From contig VXAY01007403.1 in NCBI GenBank assembly GCA_013399855.1, positions 92,799 through 156,798 on the forward strand: a stretch of 64,000 nucleotides of DNA, in the 5' to 3' direction. Shown here one piece after another: positions 11,568 to 23,733 of the stretch; position 1 is the first letter of the stretch; every line of letters begins with the position of its first letter. The translations under genes and the position numbers were made by a program. The notes beneath the pieces were generated by a model, which had not been told where the DNA came from, searched no databases, and worked only from the letters and a program-made list of their open reading frames with translations. Source of the stretch: Oxyruncus cristatus (lineage: Eukaryota > Chordata > Aves > Passeriformes > Cotingidae).

Positions 11568-13025
11568 AACATCTTTGATTTGGGATCTTCTGCAAAACTC
11601 ACTACAAAGAGGACATCTGGGACTCTTACACAGCTATTTGTTCCCCCCTGGTTATTGATCTTAAAACAAGCAAAAAACCAAACAATAAACACCCAAAACT
11701 TATAAATTGCCTCAATAATAGACATTGAAATGTTATGGCCATCTAGCTTCTCTGTGAGTATCTTTAACATTAGTTGAAAGATTTACCTCCCTTGAATTTA
11801 CGTAGTTGAAAGTTTATAATTTGAGCTGAATTAGTTAGTTTAAATTAACTGTGTGGTTAATACAGACAGTTATTTTCAAAGCTTGACTATTCTAGAAATT
11901 GGCCTCATCTCCTATCTTGTAACTGGTTTGGGGTTTTTTTTTAAGGTGATTAATGAAATTTCCATTTACTCTATTTTTTTTTTTTTAAGTGTTTGCTCAT
12001 TGTGCTTTACTCATGGTTAACCTCAGTGATTTTGTGTGTCAGTGCTTCCTTCCCCAAGTTCCAGTGAAAGGAGTAGCAACCATCCTAGAAAATTTATAAC
12101 TGAGTACTGAATAGCAAATAAGCAGTGCAGCCAACAGTAGCTATAGGAACTGAGCTAGAAGGCCCGATCTAACATTCTGTGTGCTCCTGTACAGCTCATC
12201 CTGGTTTCAGGGGAGGCTAGAACTTTTCCACAGGTCTGAAGAACTATACCTGCATACAGTTATTTCTCATGTGAATAGAGAAAGGCACCAATTTCTCTTT
12301 TCTTATCCAGCAGGGTCCAGTGAGAGCAATGTGGAGCAGAAGATCCTGTGTTAGGAGGTCAGAGGCTCTGAATTAGCTGCAAATGTTGTCCTTCGCCTCT
12401 ACTGCCTTGTGACCCACTTAGTGACTTGTCAAGGACTAAGTTAATTACATAAACTCAGACAGCTATCAATTAAGTCCAATGTCTCTAATTTCTATTGCCC
12501 TCCAAATGTTTTGCGAATAGTACTATAATTGCTATTTCTAGTCTATAAAGGAATTTTCAGCATACTGAATTTTATATAAAAGTCTGTCTCAATAGCATAG
12601 GATGTTTTACAGTTAATATCCTTTAAGATTATGAAACAGGTCTCTGGTATGGACTACGAGCCAAATTAATTTCCTAGAGGACTACAGATTAAACACAAAT
12701 CATGGTTTCGAATGTGAAAGGTCATGTTGTTCAAAGCTACAGTTCAAAATGTGACTTTAGGATTCTACCACTTCTTTCCATTCTGAATTATTCATCAAGT
12801 TAATATTTTACTATCATAAGCTTTCTTACCCTTTAAATTTAGAAAACAAATTTTGGGTCCTTATGTTAATAAAAGCAATTTCAAAGACTAATATAATAAA
12901 CCTAGCATGCCCAATGCACAAGAGAGAATAAAATATTAAGTTTTAGGCTGAGTACAAATTCTCTCAATTCAAATATTTTTGAAAGTTAATAAAACCTCAA
13001 AACTTCAGAATTATTTGTCTGGATT
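11568..13025. other. Unique AT-rich DNA
   Basis: Nothing recognised. T runs at 11934-11943 and 11973-11987. Confidence 0.5.
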
Positions 13026-13260
13026 TCACAAAATCACGGAATAAATGACATTCAAGGGACCGAGGGAGATGTCCAACCACCTGCTCAGGCAAAGTCAGCT
13101 AGAGCAAGTTGCTGAGGGCTGAGTCCAGTCAGGTTCTAAATTTCTTCAGGGGTGCAAATGACATGACCTCTCTGGACAGCGCAACCTGTTCCACTGTTGC
13201 ACCACCTTCACAGTAAAAAAAAAATAAATAAAAAAAATTAGGATTTCTCATACAGGAAAT
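13026..13260 (-). mobile_element. CR1 LINE 3' fragment (minus strand)
   Basis: TCACAAAATCACGGAATAAA is the reversed terminal repeat. It is followed by 'CAACCACCTGCTCAGGCAAAGTCAGCTAGAGCAAGTTGC' and CCTCTCTGGACAGCGCAACC, standard reverse CR1 3' UTR landmarks. The copy ends in an A-rich expansion (13215-13238) and is cut by a plus-strand CR1 fragment at 13261. Confidence 0.85.
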
Positions 13261-13393
13261 GTGTTCAAGAGGTGTCAATCTGGCACTGGGTGATATGGTT
13301 TAGTGGTTTAGAGATTACAATGGTAGTTCTGGGTTGACAGTTGGACTTGATGATATTGAAGATCTCTTTCGAACCTTGATGATTCTATGATAT
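13261..13393 (+). mobile_element. Short CR1 3' end, possibly flanked by target-site duplications
   Basis: About 130 bases of CR1 3' terminus: GATATGGTTTAGTGGTTTAG, CTGGGTTGACAGTTGGACTT, GATGATTCTATGATA. Flanking it are 13241-13260 and 13394-13411, both starting GGATTTCTCAT and ending GGAAAT, which could be a target-site duplication from its insertion. Confidence 0.8.
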
Positions 13394-13422
13394 GGATTTC
13401 TCATGGGAAATCCTAATTGATC

Positions 13423-13784
13423 CTGGAGAAAAGGAGGCTCACGCAGCACGTTATTAATTTTATGACAACATGAAAGGAACTTGTACCAGGGTGGGGATCA
13501 ACCTCTTCTCCCAGGCAACTAGCAAAAAGACAGGAGGAAATGGCCACAAGGTGTGTCAGGGAAGATTCAAGTTCAACATCAGAAGGAATTTCTTCACTGA
13601 AGGGGTAGTTAAGTATTGGAATGGGCTGCTCATGAAAGTGGTACAGTCATCATCCCTGCAAGTATTCCAGAAACAACTGGACGTGGCACTTAGTCCTATC
13701 GTTTAGTTGACAGGTATGTTTAGTCAAAGGTTGGACTTGATGATTTGGAGGTCTTTTCCAACCTTAATGAATCTATGATTCTAT
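13423..13784 (+). mobile_element. CR1 LINE 3' fragment
   Basis: Begins with CTGGAGAAAAGGAGGCTCAC, then ACCTCTTCTCCCAGGCAACT, CAACATCAGAAGGAATTTCT, TATTGGAATGGGCTGCTCAT and the terminal CTATGATTCTATA. Same 3' UTR structure as the 10.7 kb copy, independently truncated. The 78-codon open frame across it (13470-13706) is not a gene. Confidence 0.93.
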
Positions 13785-14107
13785 ATTTGAGACTGTGCCT
13801 ATTGCTTCTTCCCCTTTATTGAAGAACCCTAAGAAGAGCCTGGCTTCATATTGTATGCTCCTCACCTCTAGTTGGGTATTTGTATAGACTGATTTAAACT
13901 GCACACATACATATATACTAAGGTATACATTTTGTAATATTAGCAAACAACATAATTTGTTAAGTGTTTTAACATTTTATTTCCTACAAGTTACTGGAGA
14001 AATTTTGAGTATTTCTAACATTAATTAAATTTATAGAATAACAGGACAGAAAATACAGTAGAAATGCACAGCTTAAATAAACTGGTTGGGGGCTTTTTTA
14101 TTGCTTG

Positions 14108-14166
14108 CTGGACTTGATCCTCTTAAAAGTCTTTTCTAATCTAAATGTTCTATGATTCTATGATTA
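14108..14166 (+). mobile_element. CR1 3' terminus, very short
   Basis: CTGGACTTGATCCTCTTAAA, then TCTTTTCTAATCTAAATGTT and CTATGATTCTATGATT: only the last 60 bases of a CR1. Confidence 0.85.
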
Positions 14167-15977
14167 TTCTTCCTAAAGAGAGTGTTTCCTTAAGAAGCTG
14201 TGGGGAAAAATAATTAATTATGGTTTTCAAAATTGCTATCATAGGTTAAACAGAACAAATGAAATGGTTGCTTTGAATATAGAACTATTTATTACAAGTA
14301 AAAATGCAGTGATGCAATCATTAACAATTTTAAACCCCTGTTAACCAGAAGAAAGATAATTTTAATAGATATTACAGCAGAACTTTACCACTGTAGGCAA
14401 GAAAGAAATTATTTGAAAAAGCTGAAAACACAGACAAGTAAACTTAAGTCAATATGTCCAACATAAGATATACTCAGGATTGTTGAAAGCATTAGATAAT
14501 TAACTCACTGTAAAAGTGACCATAATTTTAAAAATGAACATTTAATATATGTATCCAGTACACTTCTATTAATACTGCTATAGAAGCTTTTAAGTGACCT
14601 TCTAACAATGATGAAGCCAATGTCCAATTAGTATTGATGACCATAGGATGAAAATTTCACCTCTAAACTTTTCTAACTACTAAATGAGTTATAAATAGTA
14701 GTCTTATTAAGAGAGCAGACCAATATTCAATTAATGGTTAATAATGCATAGGAAAATAGTTTCAAACACTCTAAAATGGACTTGAGATGATTTGCAAATT
14801 TTGCATGAGATTTCTGAATACTGAATTGTGACTAATGCCTAGTGATAATACTTTTATACTTTTTCATCATGTACTCTATTATATACAAAATGAACTCTGG
14901 AAAGAATCACTTAAGTGACTAATTGAATCAATCTAGAATCCTCTGAAATATTGAAATAAATAAGTGACCCAAGTGTTTGGATTGCTTATGGACTTCTTTA
15001 TTATCTTAGAAGGATAAGTTCTCTTAACACTTTTTATTACATTTCTTGCTAATTCATTCCATTCCTGAAGTCTACTCTGATTACTTAAAAAACATTTTTT
15101 GTGATGACTATTTGAATGTATATTTAATGAAGTATTATTTTTAGTGGGAAGTCATATAGAAATCATGCAATTATAAGAAAGGAGGTTGAAAGGTCATTTT
15201 TTCCCCCTTCCCAATCCATGTTTTAAGCTAATAAATCTCATTCTTGAAAGATATTCTCTTGGATTTTGCAAAGCAGTCAGTGATGGACACAGCACAACTT
15301 CTCCAAAACAGTTCAGTGTTTCACTATCACTAGGATCACACAAAATGCATAAAAAATTTTTATAAAGCTTTTTTCTCCCCAATTTCTTGCCTAGGTGGAA
15401 TCTGACAAAAATGATACCTATTATTCTTCATCTTCCTTATCACAAACTGGTTCTATAGTGCATTTTGTATATTTGAATGCTTTGTTTTGTCTTCTTACAG
15501 TCTTGTGTCTTCTGAACCTTTTATTATTCTTGATGTTCTTAGGCCCTATCTGACTGGTTTACCCAGCTCTTCTGCAAGAGGATCCAACTGAGACATTGCT
15601 AACACTAACAAGAGTGGAAAAGTGAATTCACCTAATATGGAAGACATATTCTTGTTTACTCATACTGGTATTGTGACTGCCCTTTTGGAATGTGACAATA
15701 TTGCTCAGGTTCAGCTTAGGATCTCAAGTAATGACCCTAAGAATGTTTATGACAGAACTTATGTCTAGTTTTTTTTGTTTCTCCTTTTCTAATTCAGATT
15801 ATAAAAAACCTGATATTTTTTGTAACTGTATTGAATCTTTTTTTTTTTTTTTTTCACACCATCCTACAGGTTTTGGGCACTTTTAAAATTTTCAATCCTA
15901 CTACTGATTGGTATATTCAATAATAATATTTTCTATGTGATCATCGAAGTCCTATGAAATATTCAGTAGTCTTATAA
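14167..15977. other. Unique AT-rich DNA
   Basis: No repeats or genes recognised. A T run at 15838-15854 is the only simple tract. Confidence 0.5.
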
Positions 15978-16569
15978 CCAGACACACCTTGAAGAGGATT
16001 GGCCAGCAGGTCAAGGGAGGTGATTCTCCTGCTCTACTCTGGGCCCATGAGTCCCCACCTGGAGTACTGCATCCAGGTCTGGGATCCTCAGCACTAAAAA
16101 GATGTGAACCTGTTAGAATGGGTCCAGGGGAGGTCAAAAAGATGATCAGGGGGCTGGAGCCCCTCTCTTATGAAGACGATGTGAGAAAGTTTGAGTTGTT
16201 CAGCACGGAGGAGACTCCATGCAGACCTCATTGTGGCCTTCCAGTACCTAAAGGGGGCTTATAAAGAAGAGGAAGAGAGACTATATATATGGGCAGATAG
16301 TTATGGGACAAGAGGGAATGGCTTTAAACTAAAAGAAGAGAGATATATGTTAGATGTCAGTGTGTGTTACTGTGCAGGTGCTGAGCCACTGGAACAGGTT
16401 ACCCAGAGAAGTTGTGGATGCCCCGTCCCTTGAAGTGTTCAAGGCCCGGTTGGATGGGGCTCTGAGCAACCTGCTCATGGCAGGAGGGTTGAAACTAGAT
16501 GATCTCTGGCTGGTCTCTAGATGATTAGTTCATCTCTTCCAACTCAAACCTTTTTATGATTCTGTGATC
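15978..16569 (+). mobile_element. CR1 LINE 3' fragment
   Basis: GTCCCCACCTGGAGTACTGC (16052), GAACCTGTTAGAATGGGTCC, CTGGAGCCCCTCTCTTATGA, GACCTCATTGTGGCCTTCCA, CACTGGAACAGGTTACCCAG, TGGATGGGGCTCTGAGCAAC and a TATGATTCTGTGATC end. It belongs to the CR1 group with the 'GAGCAACCTG' 3' UTR, distinct from the 10.7 kb copy. Near 16350-16380 the expected segment is replaced by a T/G-rich stretch. Confidence 0.94.
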
Positions 16570-18389
16570 CACCATAAGACCATCACAAGAGACACTCTTC
16601 AATTTCTGTTATAGGAGGTAATTTATGGCAGTTTTCTTTGTTTCTGAGTTTGAATATGAGAATGACAGAAGGGAAAAACCCCTAAACTAAAAAAAAAAAA
16701 AAACAACCTAATATAAAAGGAAGGAAATAAAATATAACAACGGACAGAAGAAATAAGAAATGCATCCCTTGATCTTAGCTGTGAAGAATGTTATCTCTTT
16801 ACCTACCATTCCTCCATCTGCTGTAATATGTGAATTTTTTGTCTAATTTTAGACTGCAAATGGCTCAATAGTACATGTGTTTTTCTAGGTAGTAAAGATG
16901 ATAGAAGAGTTTGAGCCACTGTACAAACAATTAGTAGAAATTAATACATACTAATACGTGGTTTTAACAAGCTTTATGAGTTGAATAAAACATCATCTTT
17001 CTTAGAAAATAGATCCATCCTTAACCATAACTTCTTATTGTCTGATTAGGTTACAGATTTAAGAAAATTGTTGTGGAAGATCTTTAAGATTCTGTATTCA
17101 TTAATCTATTGTTTCATTTTTAATGAAATTGTCAGCAGTTTTGGGGTTAAAAATGTAAGATCATTTAAGAGCATGTGAGTCATGACTTCCCTGCTACTGA
17201 CTATATATAAATATTCCTTCCCTTCATCAGCAAGTCTGCAATTTTCTTTTTAAATTTTACTCACCATAGTGTCAAGAAATTCTTATTTAGAAAGAAATCA
17301 AATTAAAACCAATGAAATAAGTATCAGCCAGGAAAAAATGCACAGTACTTACTCCCTAAAACTTCTGAGTTTATTATCAAAGGTTAAACCCTTTTACAAC
17401 CTTGTTATAATGGTTAATTTGGCAGAACACTTTGAATGTTATACTTAGGACTGGGAATTAATTTAAAAAAAAACTTTTTAAGAATATCACCATGTGCAAA
17501 GAACTTTTCACTTCTTTTAACTGGTAAATGAATGCGTCTGTGCCCAAGAACATCATGGATTTTGGGTAATATGTTCTTAAAGGGGGAAATACACAACCTT
17601 TGGTATTGTTTGTTGAAGAGCTACATACACAGTTGAAAAGCTGATACACACCACCCACTGTAACTTGGATTCCTGGTCCCTGCCATGGAGTCAACAATGA
17701 GTTTAAAAGTAGTTATTGGATTATTCTCAGAAAAATATTCAGACTATTTGTTTGGTGTCAGCATGAAATGAGAGTAGGATTCTTTGGTTTCCTTTTTTGC
17801 TTCAGTTGTGTTCTGTCAATATAGCCTAAACATAATATGTGTGTCGGTGTTACACTTTAGGTGCCAAGAATCTATGTCAGCAGATCTTTCTGTTTCTGTT
17901 CTTCAGATCTCCATTATTTTACACACTTCACGGGTTTCACAGAAAAGCTCTTTGGAGTGCAGTTCACACTCATCTATCAGTCATAGTCTCAACTACTGCT
18001 GTGAAATGTTTCATAAAAATGTGAAATTATTGTGGTGCTGTTTTGTCTCAAAACATGGTCCAGAGCCATGTGTTTTCCCAAATTGCATAAGACCAGAGCA
18101 GAGCAGTGCAGCTGCTGAAACTGGGCATACAAAAGCACCTTGACCTAAAAGGTAAAAAACATCCTAAACTAACGGGAATTTTAAGCGAACTGCTATCTCC
18201 AGAATATCAAAACATACAAATAGTTGGCTAGCTAAACTATTCTGATGTAAATACTAGACCAGAGTACATCTAAGGTTGCAGAGCAGTGACTGTAGAAAAA
18301 CAGAAAAAATGGGCCACTGTTTGTAGAGGCAACTCATGGACAGCATGAAGTAAGATAACATACAGGCACCCACAAAATGCCAGGTAGTG
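16570..18389. other. Unique AT-rich DNA
   Basis: No gene or repeat recognised. A run at 16688-16702. Confidence 0.45.
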
Positions 18390-18860
18390 AAAGGATTGTA
18401 GGAAAATTTATTTCCAACGTCAAGAACACTAGGCTTAAAGGACCATTAACCCTAACAGCGCTTCAAACACCAGGCCTGAGAAAGGCACGCCCCCTGCTCT
18501 GCTCAGGGCTTTTATAGTTACTGCAGGGGGCCTTTGAAATATCTGCAGGACTTATCTTTTTCTCATACCAGGGAGCTGTTTCTCTGGAATGCAGGAAAAG
18601 AAAACATCTAAAACTGTCTCTGGGGAAAGATGCCTCTTCTAGGCAGGAAAGCTTTCTTAAGCAAAATAAGTTCTGATCTCCTCACCATAATTCTTCCGAA
18701 AGGTCTTCTACCTTTACAGAGGGGTAACAAAACTTCAGACCTAAGTGACAGAGGTGTTCTATTCATGGCTGTATTCCCAGCTTTAAGCAATGACAAAAGT
18801 TTCTCCAAGCTCTATCTTTGCAGAGCTGGGACAAAACTGTCCATTCAGCTTAGCAAAGGA
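18390..18860 (-). mobile_element. Candidate LTR-like promoter/poly(A) block (minus strand)
   Basis: On the minus strand a strong TATA motif (CTATAAAAGCCC, complement of 18506-18517) is followed about 95 bases later by AATAAA (complement of 18407-18412). That spacing fits an LTR R region. Just beyond is TTTTGTGGGTGCCTG (complement of 18371-18385), a U5-like string. The block is GC-richer than its surroundings. I could not place TG...CA ends or a target-site duplication, and I do not recognise the family. It could instead be a promoter or a chance pairing of motifs. Confidence 0.35.
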
Positions 18861-21800
18861 TATGGATGCCTAACCTCTTAATTTCATTGAATTCTGTAAT
18901 TCAAAGTGCACAGAAGCAGCCCTGAGCAGCTGAGAAGGAAGGGAAAGAACTGGAAGAAAGTAATGTTCTCCTTGACAGCTCCCTGTAGCTTTGAATGCCA
19001 TGGGGCTGCATATTGCATTTTGCTCTAGGAAGTTGAAGAAGGCACGCAGCAAGCCACCCCAGCTCATTTGCAGGGCTGGTGAGCTCACCTGATCTCTGTT
19101 CCCTGAGCTGCTAAGGGAGGGCAGCAGCTGGGGAAAACAGCATTTGGCTACCAAAGGATGAAGACTAAAGACACTCAACAAATCTGTATTTGTCTGGCTT
19201 GTGACAGGCTTTGACTAAGTCTTTTTGTCAAGTTGATGGATGACTGAAGTTGTTACTGAAAAAAAGTCAGATTTTCAGAACTGAATTTCTTAGGCTTCCC
19301 CTAAAATGCCACAGATTGAAATAGGTAGTTTATCTTTTACAAACCTGGGAACATTGAGAAATTTCTCTAGAATCAAATTTCAAGCTGACTACAGGCAACT
19401 GTTTTGAAAATCTTGGCTTAAGGTTCTGTAAAATTCAGTCCTTACTCTTTATATTAGTTAGCTGAGGAACTGAAATCAAGCATTACAGTTGCAGAAGTTT
19501 TAGCCACAGACATTTAAGGAATGTGGCTCATCTAACACTCAATGTTAGACAGTGAAGTAGGTCAGATAGGTCTGTCTAATGATTGCCATCTGCATAATCA
19601 GCAATCTAATAAGATTGATGAGGCTCTCATAGGATATTCTGTACTTCATCTAGCACACATTAAAATCATATTAATCAGAAAGGTCTATATATCTTCTTTC
19701 ATATTTTAAGTTATGAAGTTCAATCCTAATTTATTAAACTGATAAGTTAAACAATTATAATGATAATGCAGATCTGATTTTATTTTTGTTGATCACAGAT
19801 TATTATGGGCTGAAAGACAATCACAGAAATGGAGAAGTCAATTCTGAAAAAGCAATCCTAACTCACATTATATATGCCAAAATTCTCCATCCAACATTTC
19901 TGAATATGACCTTATACAGTGTCACCCAAGCTTATTCACGGTGTGATGATGCAGATATAAGAGTTTTTGCAGGAAATTTATCTTGCCCGTAGCTTTTTTG
20001 CCTCACTTTGTGCCGTTATATTTAGTAGCACTGGAAACAAATGAAGTAGAGAGCATAGGCTAAATTTTTGTTATTGTATAGGAGATTAAAAACTAGAAAC
20101 TGTTGATTTGATCTACAAAGTTTTGCCAAATGCTGAATCAAGATTTTAATTCCAAACTGCAAAGGTCAGTTTAAGGTTCTGTCAACTGATATTCCTAGAT
20201 ACTAAGCAGAGTGCATAAGTGGAAATACAGTGTTGCCATGCTGCTCTCACAGGTTACCCTCAAATCGCAATGAATAAGTATAAACAAATAGTCTGGTGTT
20301 TGTTTGATGCTTGTTTTCAAATGCAAACAGCTATTTTGAAAAAAATATTTGTCTCATAACAGGAACTTTGCTTTGTAGAAGAAAGGAACATTAAAACATC
20401 TGAGGTCACAAAAGATGAAAGAGAGTCTATGCTAGGGTTGCATTCAGAGAGGGAATTCAACACTGAATTATCAGTACTCAGAGCTCAGTGTCTCATTATT
20501 TTATTGATTGTGGTTTGGAGTAATCCATTTAATATAGTTCTTGTTTTTCTATGGTAACTTACCTTTTTAATAACATACTTTCCATATCAGTTACTTGCCC
20601 TAAGTCATCTCCATTTTATACTGAGATGTCTTCCTTGCAGATTGATGCACAGACTTGCATTCAAAAACCTTTTGCTTTTCGGTTGTCCTAAGATACAATA
20701 GTTAATGGAGGAGGGATCCAAACTACAGCTAAAACTACTTTTTACACATTTAATTAAGTCACTGACAAGAAAATATTTGTGTATAGGCACAGTCCTTATT
20801 TACAATGGGCTATAATTGTCTTTTTTTATTTTTTTTTTTTAATTTTTTTTATTTCATCTGCTTCAGGCCACCTTTCTCTTAGTTTTGCTGAGTAATCAGA
20901 GAAATAATTTTGCCAGTCATCTACTACATTGTTCAAGGACTGTCTGACTAGAAGAATTACTCATGGTTGCCTTTTATTGGGAAAAAACTCTAAAAGGGAT
21001 TTTTTTTCTTCCTTTTCGGTGTTGGTCTTCCAGGCAAAGTTCATACAGACCATCTGCCAACTGTTTCTCTAAACTTCCACTCTGTTCACCAGATGCAGGA
21101 AATACAAAGCTGCCCATGATCTCTCAACCCCAGTTCCCTGTGCCACGTAATGTTATCAGTCTGCTTTGACTCACCCTTTTAATCAGAGGAGTGCCCCCCA
21201 CCCGTCACTCGCTCTCTCTCCTTCAGAAGAAAAAGTAAGCCTGCAATTGCACCAGCACATCTAAAGCAGGAGAGCTCCTTGTGATGGAGATGAATGGAAA
21301 GAACGCGGGGATCTTCCTTAAAGAATGTTAAAGGTCGATAAACCATTGAAGAAATAAAATAATTGTTCTGGGGGTCCACCAGCATGCACAGACCTGTGTA
21401 CTGGAAATATAATACTAAGTATTAAAAAAACTTGTGATGGTGTTAGGTGAATGAAGAGAACAGTAATTATTTACATGCTGGCCAATGTGCATATATTTAT
21501 TGAGAACTCACTCAAGAAGAACTGCTCCTGTGAATTTTCACTCATATATCTGCTCCCCTTTACCCTTTTTATGGTCTGAAGAGATTTAAACACATTATTG
21601 TTTTGTGTCTGATCATAAGATTTATTTTTATGAATAATTTCTAATATGATATGTGACATACTGATAAACTACTGTTTTTCTTAGAAAATAAAATATTTCA
21701 CCTTTTTCTTCTCTTAGAGTTGCACTAAAAAAGTTGACTTGAGCACTGGTATATTTAAGCTATTAATTATTAAATACTTAGCTTGCTACAACATTTCATT

Positions 21801-21909
21801 GCATTTGTCGCTCTTAACCACTATTTGTCATATGAGATGGATGACTAAACAACTTGTGTCTATAGTCCATATACCCCAAAACAATTAATAAAAAATAAAA
21901 TAACTTGTG
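18861..21909. other. Unique DNA
   Basis: A GC-richer patch at 18890-19150 adjoins the LTR-like block; the rest is AT-rich. T-rich low complexity at 20820-20852. No coding exon recognised. Confidence 0.45.
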
Positions 21910-22170
21910 GGTACAAATTGAAAGAGGGGAAATTTAGGGTAGATATTAGGAAGAAATTCTTTACTGTGAGGGTGGGGAGACACTGAAACAGGTTGTCCAA
22001 GGAGGTTGTGGATGACCTAACCCTGGTAGTGTTTAAAGCCGGCTTGAATAAGGCCTTTAGCAATCTGGTGTAGTGGAAGGTGTCCCTGCCAATGACAGGA
22101 GGAGTTGGGACTAGATAATCTTTAAGATCCCTTCCTACCCTTAACATTCCATGATTCTATGATTCTAGGA
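21910..22170 (+). mobile_element. CR1 LINE 3' fragment
   Basis: GGTAGATATTAGGAAGAAAT (21939), TTTACTGTGAGGGTGGGGAG, CAGGTTGTCCAAGGAGGTTG, GGTGTCCCTGCCAATGACAG, GATTCTATGATTCTAGG end. This is the subfamily with the 'GTGGAAGGTGTCCCTGCC' 3' UTR. Confidence 0.95.
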
Positions 22171-23556
22171 TATTTGTTTTGGAAAAAGTGGCTAGAAGTT
22201 GTGGAACAGATCCGTAACTGTGTAAATCAGTACCATTTCATTTATTTCAACAAAACCATAGCATTTTACACTATTTAAGAAGGTCAGCCTTTTTCCGTCA
22301 TATCCATGTCAGAAATAGGGGTATTTTATTTAAAATATGTGTATACTTTTTACTGCTACTGATTTTTTTTGTTTGTTTCTTTCTTTTTCTACAAAGAAGG
22401 AAGTTGTTATCTCTGAAGTATACTGTGAATTGAGAAATTATTGCCGTATATTTTGTAGTACAGAAAAATCACATTCTGTTTGGATTTTTTACAAAAAGCT
22501 AATGATAGATAGCTTTTTACACCAAACACTACATTCCTAGAACTAAAGGAAACAGAGTAAAAAATACAGGATGCTTCCAGAATAGAAACCTTCCCTAAGT
22601 TTAAGCAATTTTAAGTTTTGGGGGGGGTTTTTCCCAGAGTCACTATAATGAAATCCATGTGTTCTGTGCTTTTACTATATAGAATTGCTACACTACATGT
22701 CTATGGATTTTATCCACTGTAAGAAATCCCCTCACTTTACATGAAACAGAATACTTTCTTACTCTATTAATTTCTGTTTGATTTCTGAAGAAAGTTTTGA
22801 ATTGTAAATGTAAAGTAACGGCTTCCATGACATCATAGGAGTTTTTCTCCATTTTGTTTTTACTCTCACATTCCTCATTCTTGGTAAACCTTCAAGCAGG
22901 GAGGCTTTCTGAGACAGGAACTTCTCTTTCACACTGTTGCTCACACTCCAAGTCTTTTCCCACAATCCCGTCTGCGCCTGTCCTAAAGAAGTTCTCATCC
23001 TCTCCCAAACTCTCATCCTTTGCCAAACTTCCCTACTCTCCTCATTTAAAAAGCCATTTTTCCTAATGTTAGCTGTTTGCTCTAGGACTCAGAAAATAAT
23101 AAAATTATTTAGTTTAAAATCTTTAAGTTCATACATACAGACATGAATTAATTTTTCTGGACTCTGAGCCAACAAAACATCACATCTCTGTAATTTTATT
23201 TCATCTTTAGTAACTTTGAGCTTATATCATGACTAATAAAAGTTCTGCATGGTAAGTTTAGTATTATTTAAATTTATTATTTAAGTTTATTAAAAGTATA
23301 TACTTCCATTGCTTGGACTCCTTTACCTATTTTTCCCCCTGTATTGGCCTGAAACTGTGGAACACATTCCAGGAAGCTACACCATAATTTTCTTTTTTAT
23401 GTGTGCAGAGTTTGTGGTCTTGGAGGTTGAGTTTCTTTAAGATCCACTTCAGCAATTGCAAAGCTTGCACAATTTTATATTTTACACTCATACCTATTGC
23501 TGACACAAACCATAATTCAAATGCATACTCAAGTTCATCCATAAACAATAAATGAA
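22171..23556. other. Unique AT-rich DNA
   Basis: Nothing recognised; a G run at 22620-22627. Confidence 0.5.
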
Positions 23557-23733
23557 GGATATTAAAAATAAAATCACTACAGTGGCCACATACCTTTTAC
23601 CCTTATGAAAAAAAAAAAAAAAANNNNNNNNNNNNNNNNNNNNNNNNNNNNNNNNNNNNNNNNNNGGATATTAAAAATAAAATCCCTACAGTGGCCACAT
23701 ACCTTTTACCCTTAGAAAAAAAAAAAAAAAAAA
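23557..23733. other. Assembly gap (42 N) with duplicated flanks
   Basis: The sequence GGATATTAAAAATAAAATC... ending in a poly(A) run occurs at 23557-23623 and again at 23666-23733, with N at 23624-23665 between. The copies differ by one base (CACTAC/CCCTAC) and a one-base indel before the A run. Best explained as overlapping contig ends that failed to merge in the poly(A) tract. Confidence 0.92.

Noticed and set aside
11237..11770. 177-codon minus-strand frame
   Set aside because: Mostly antisense to the 3' UTR of the 10.7 kb CR1.
19786..19992. 68-codon plus-strand frame as a possible exon
   Set aside because: No family resemblance, no matching donor/acceptor pair, and length within chance expectation.
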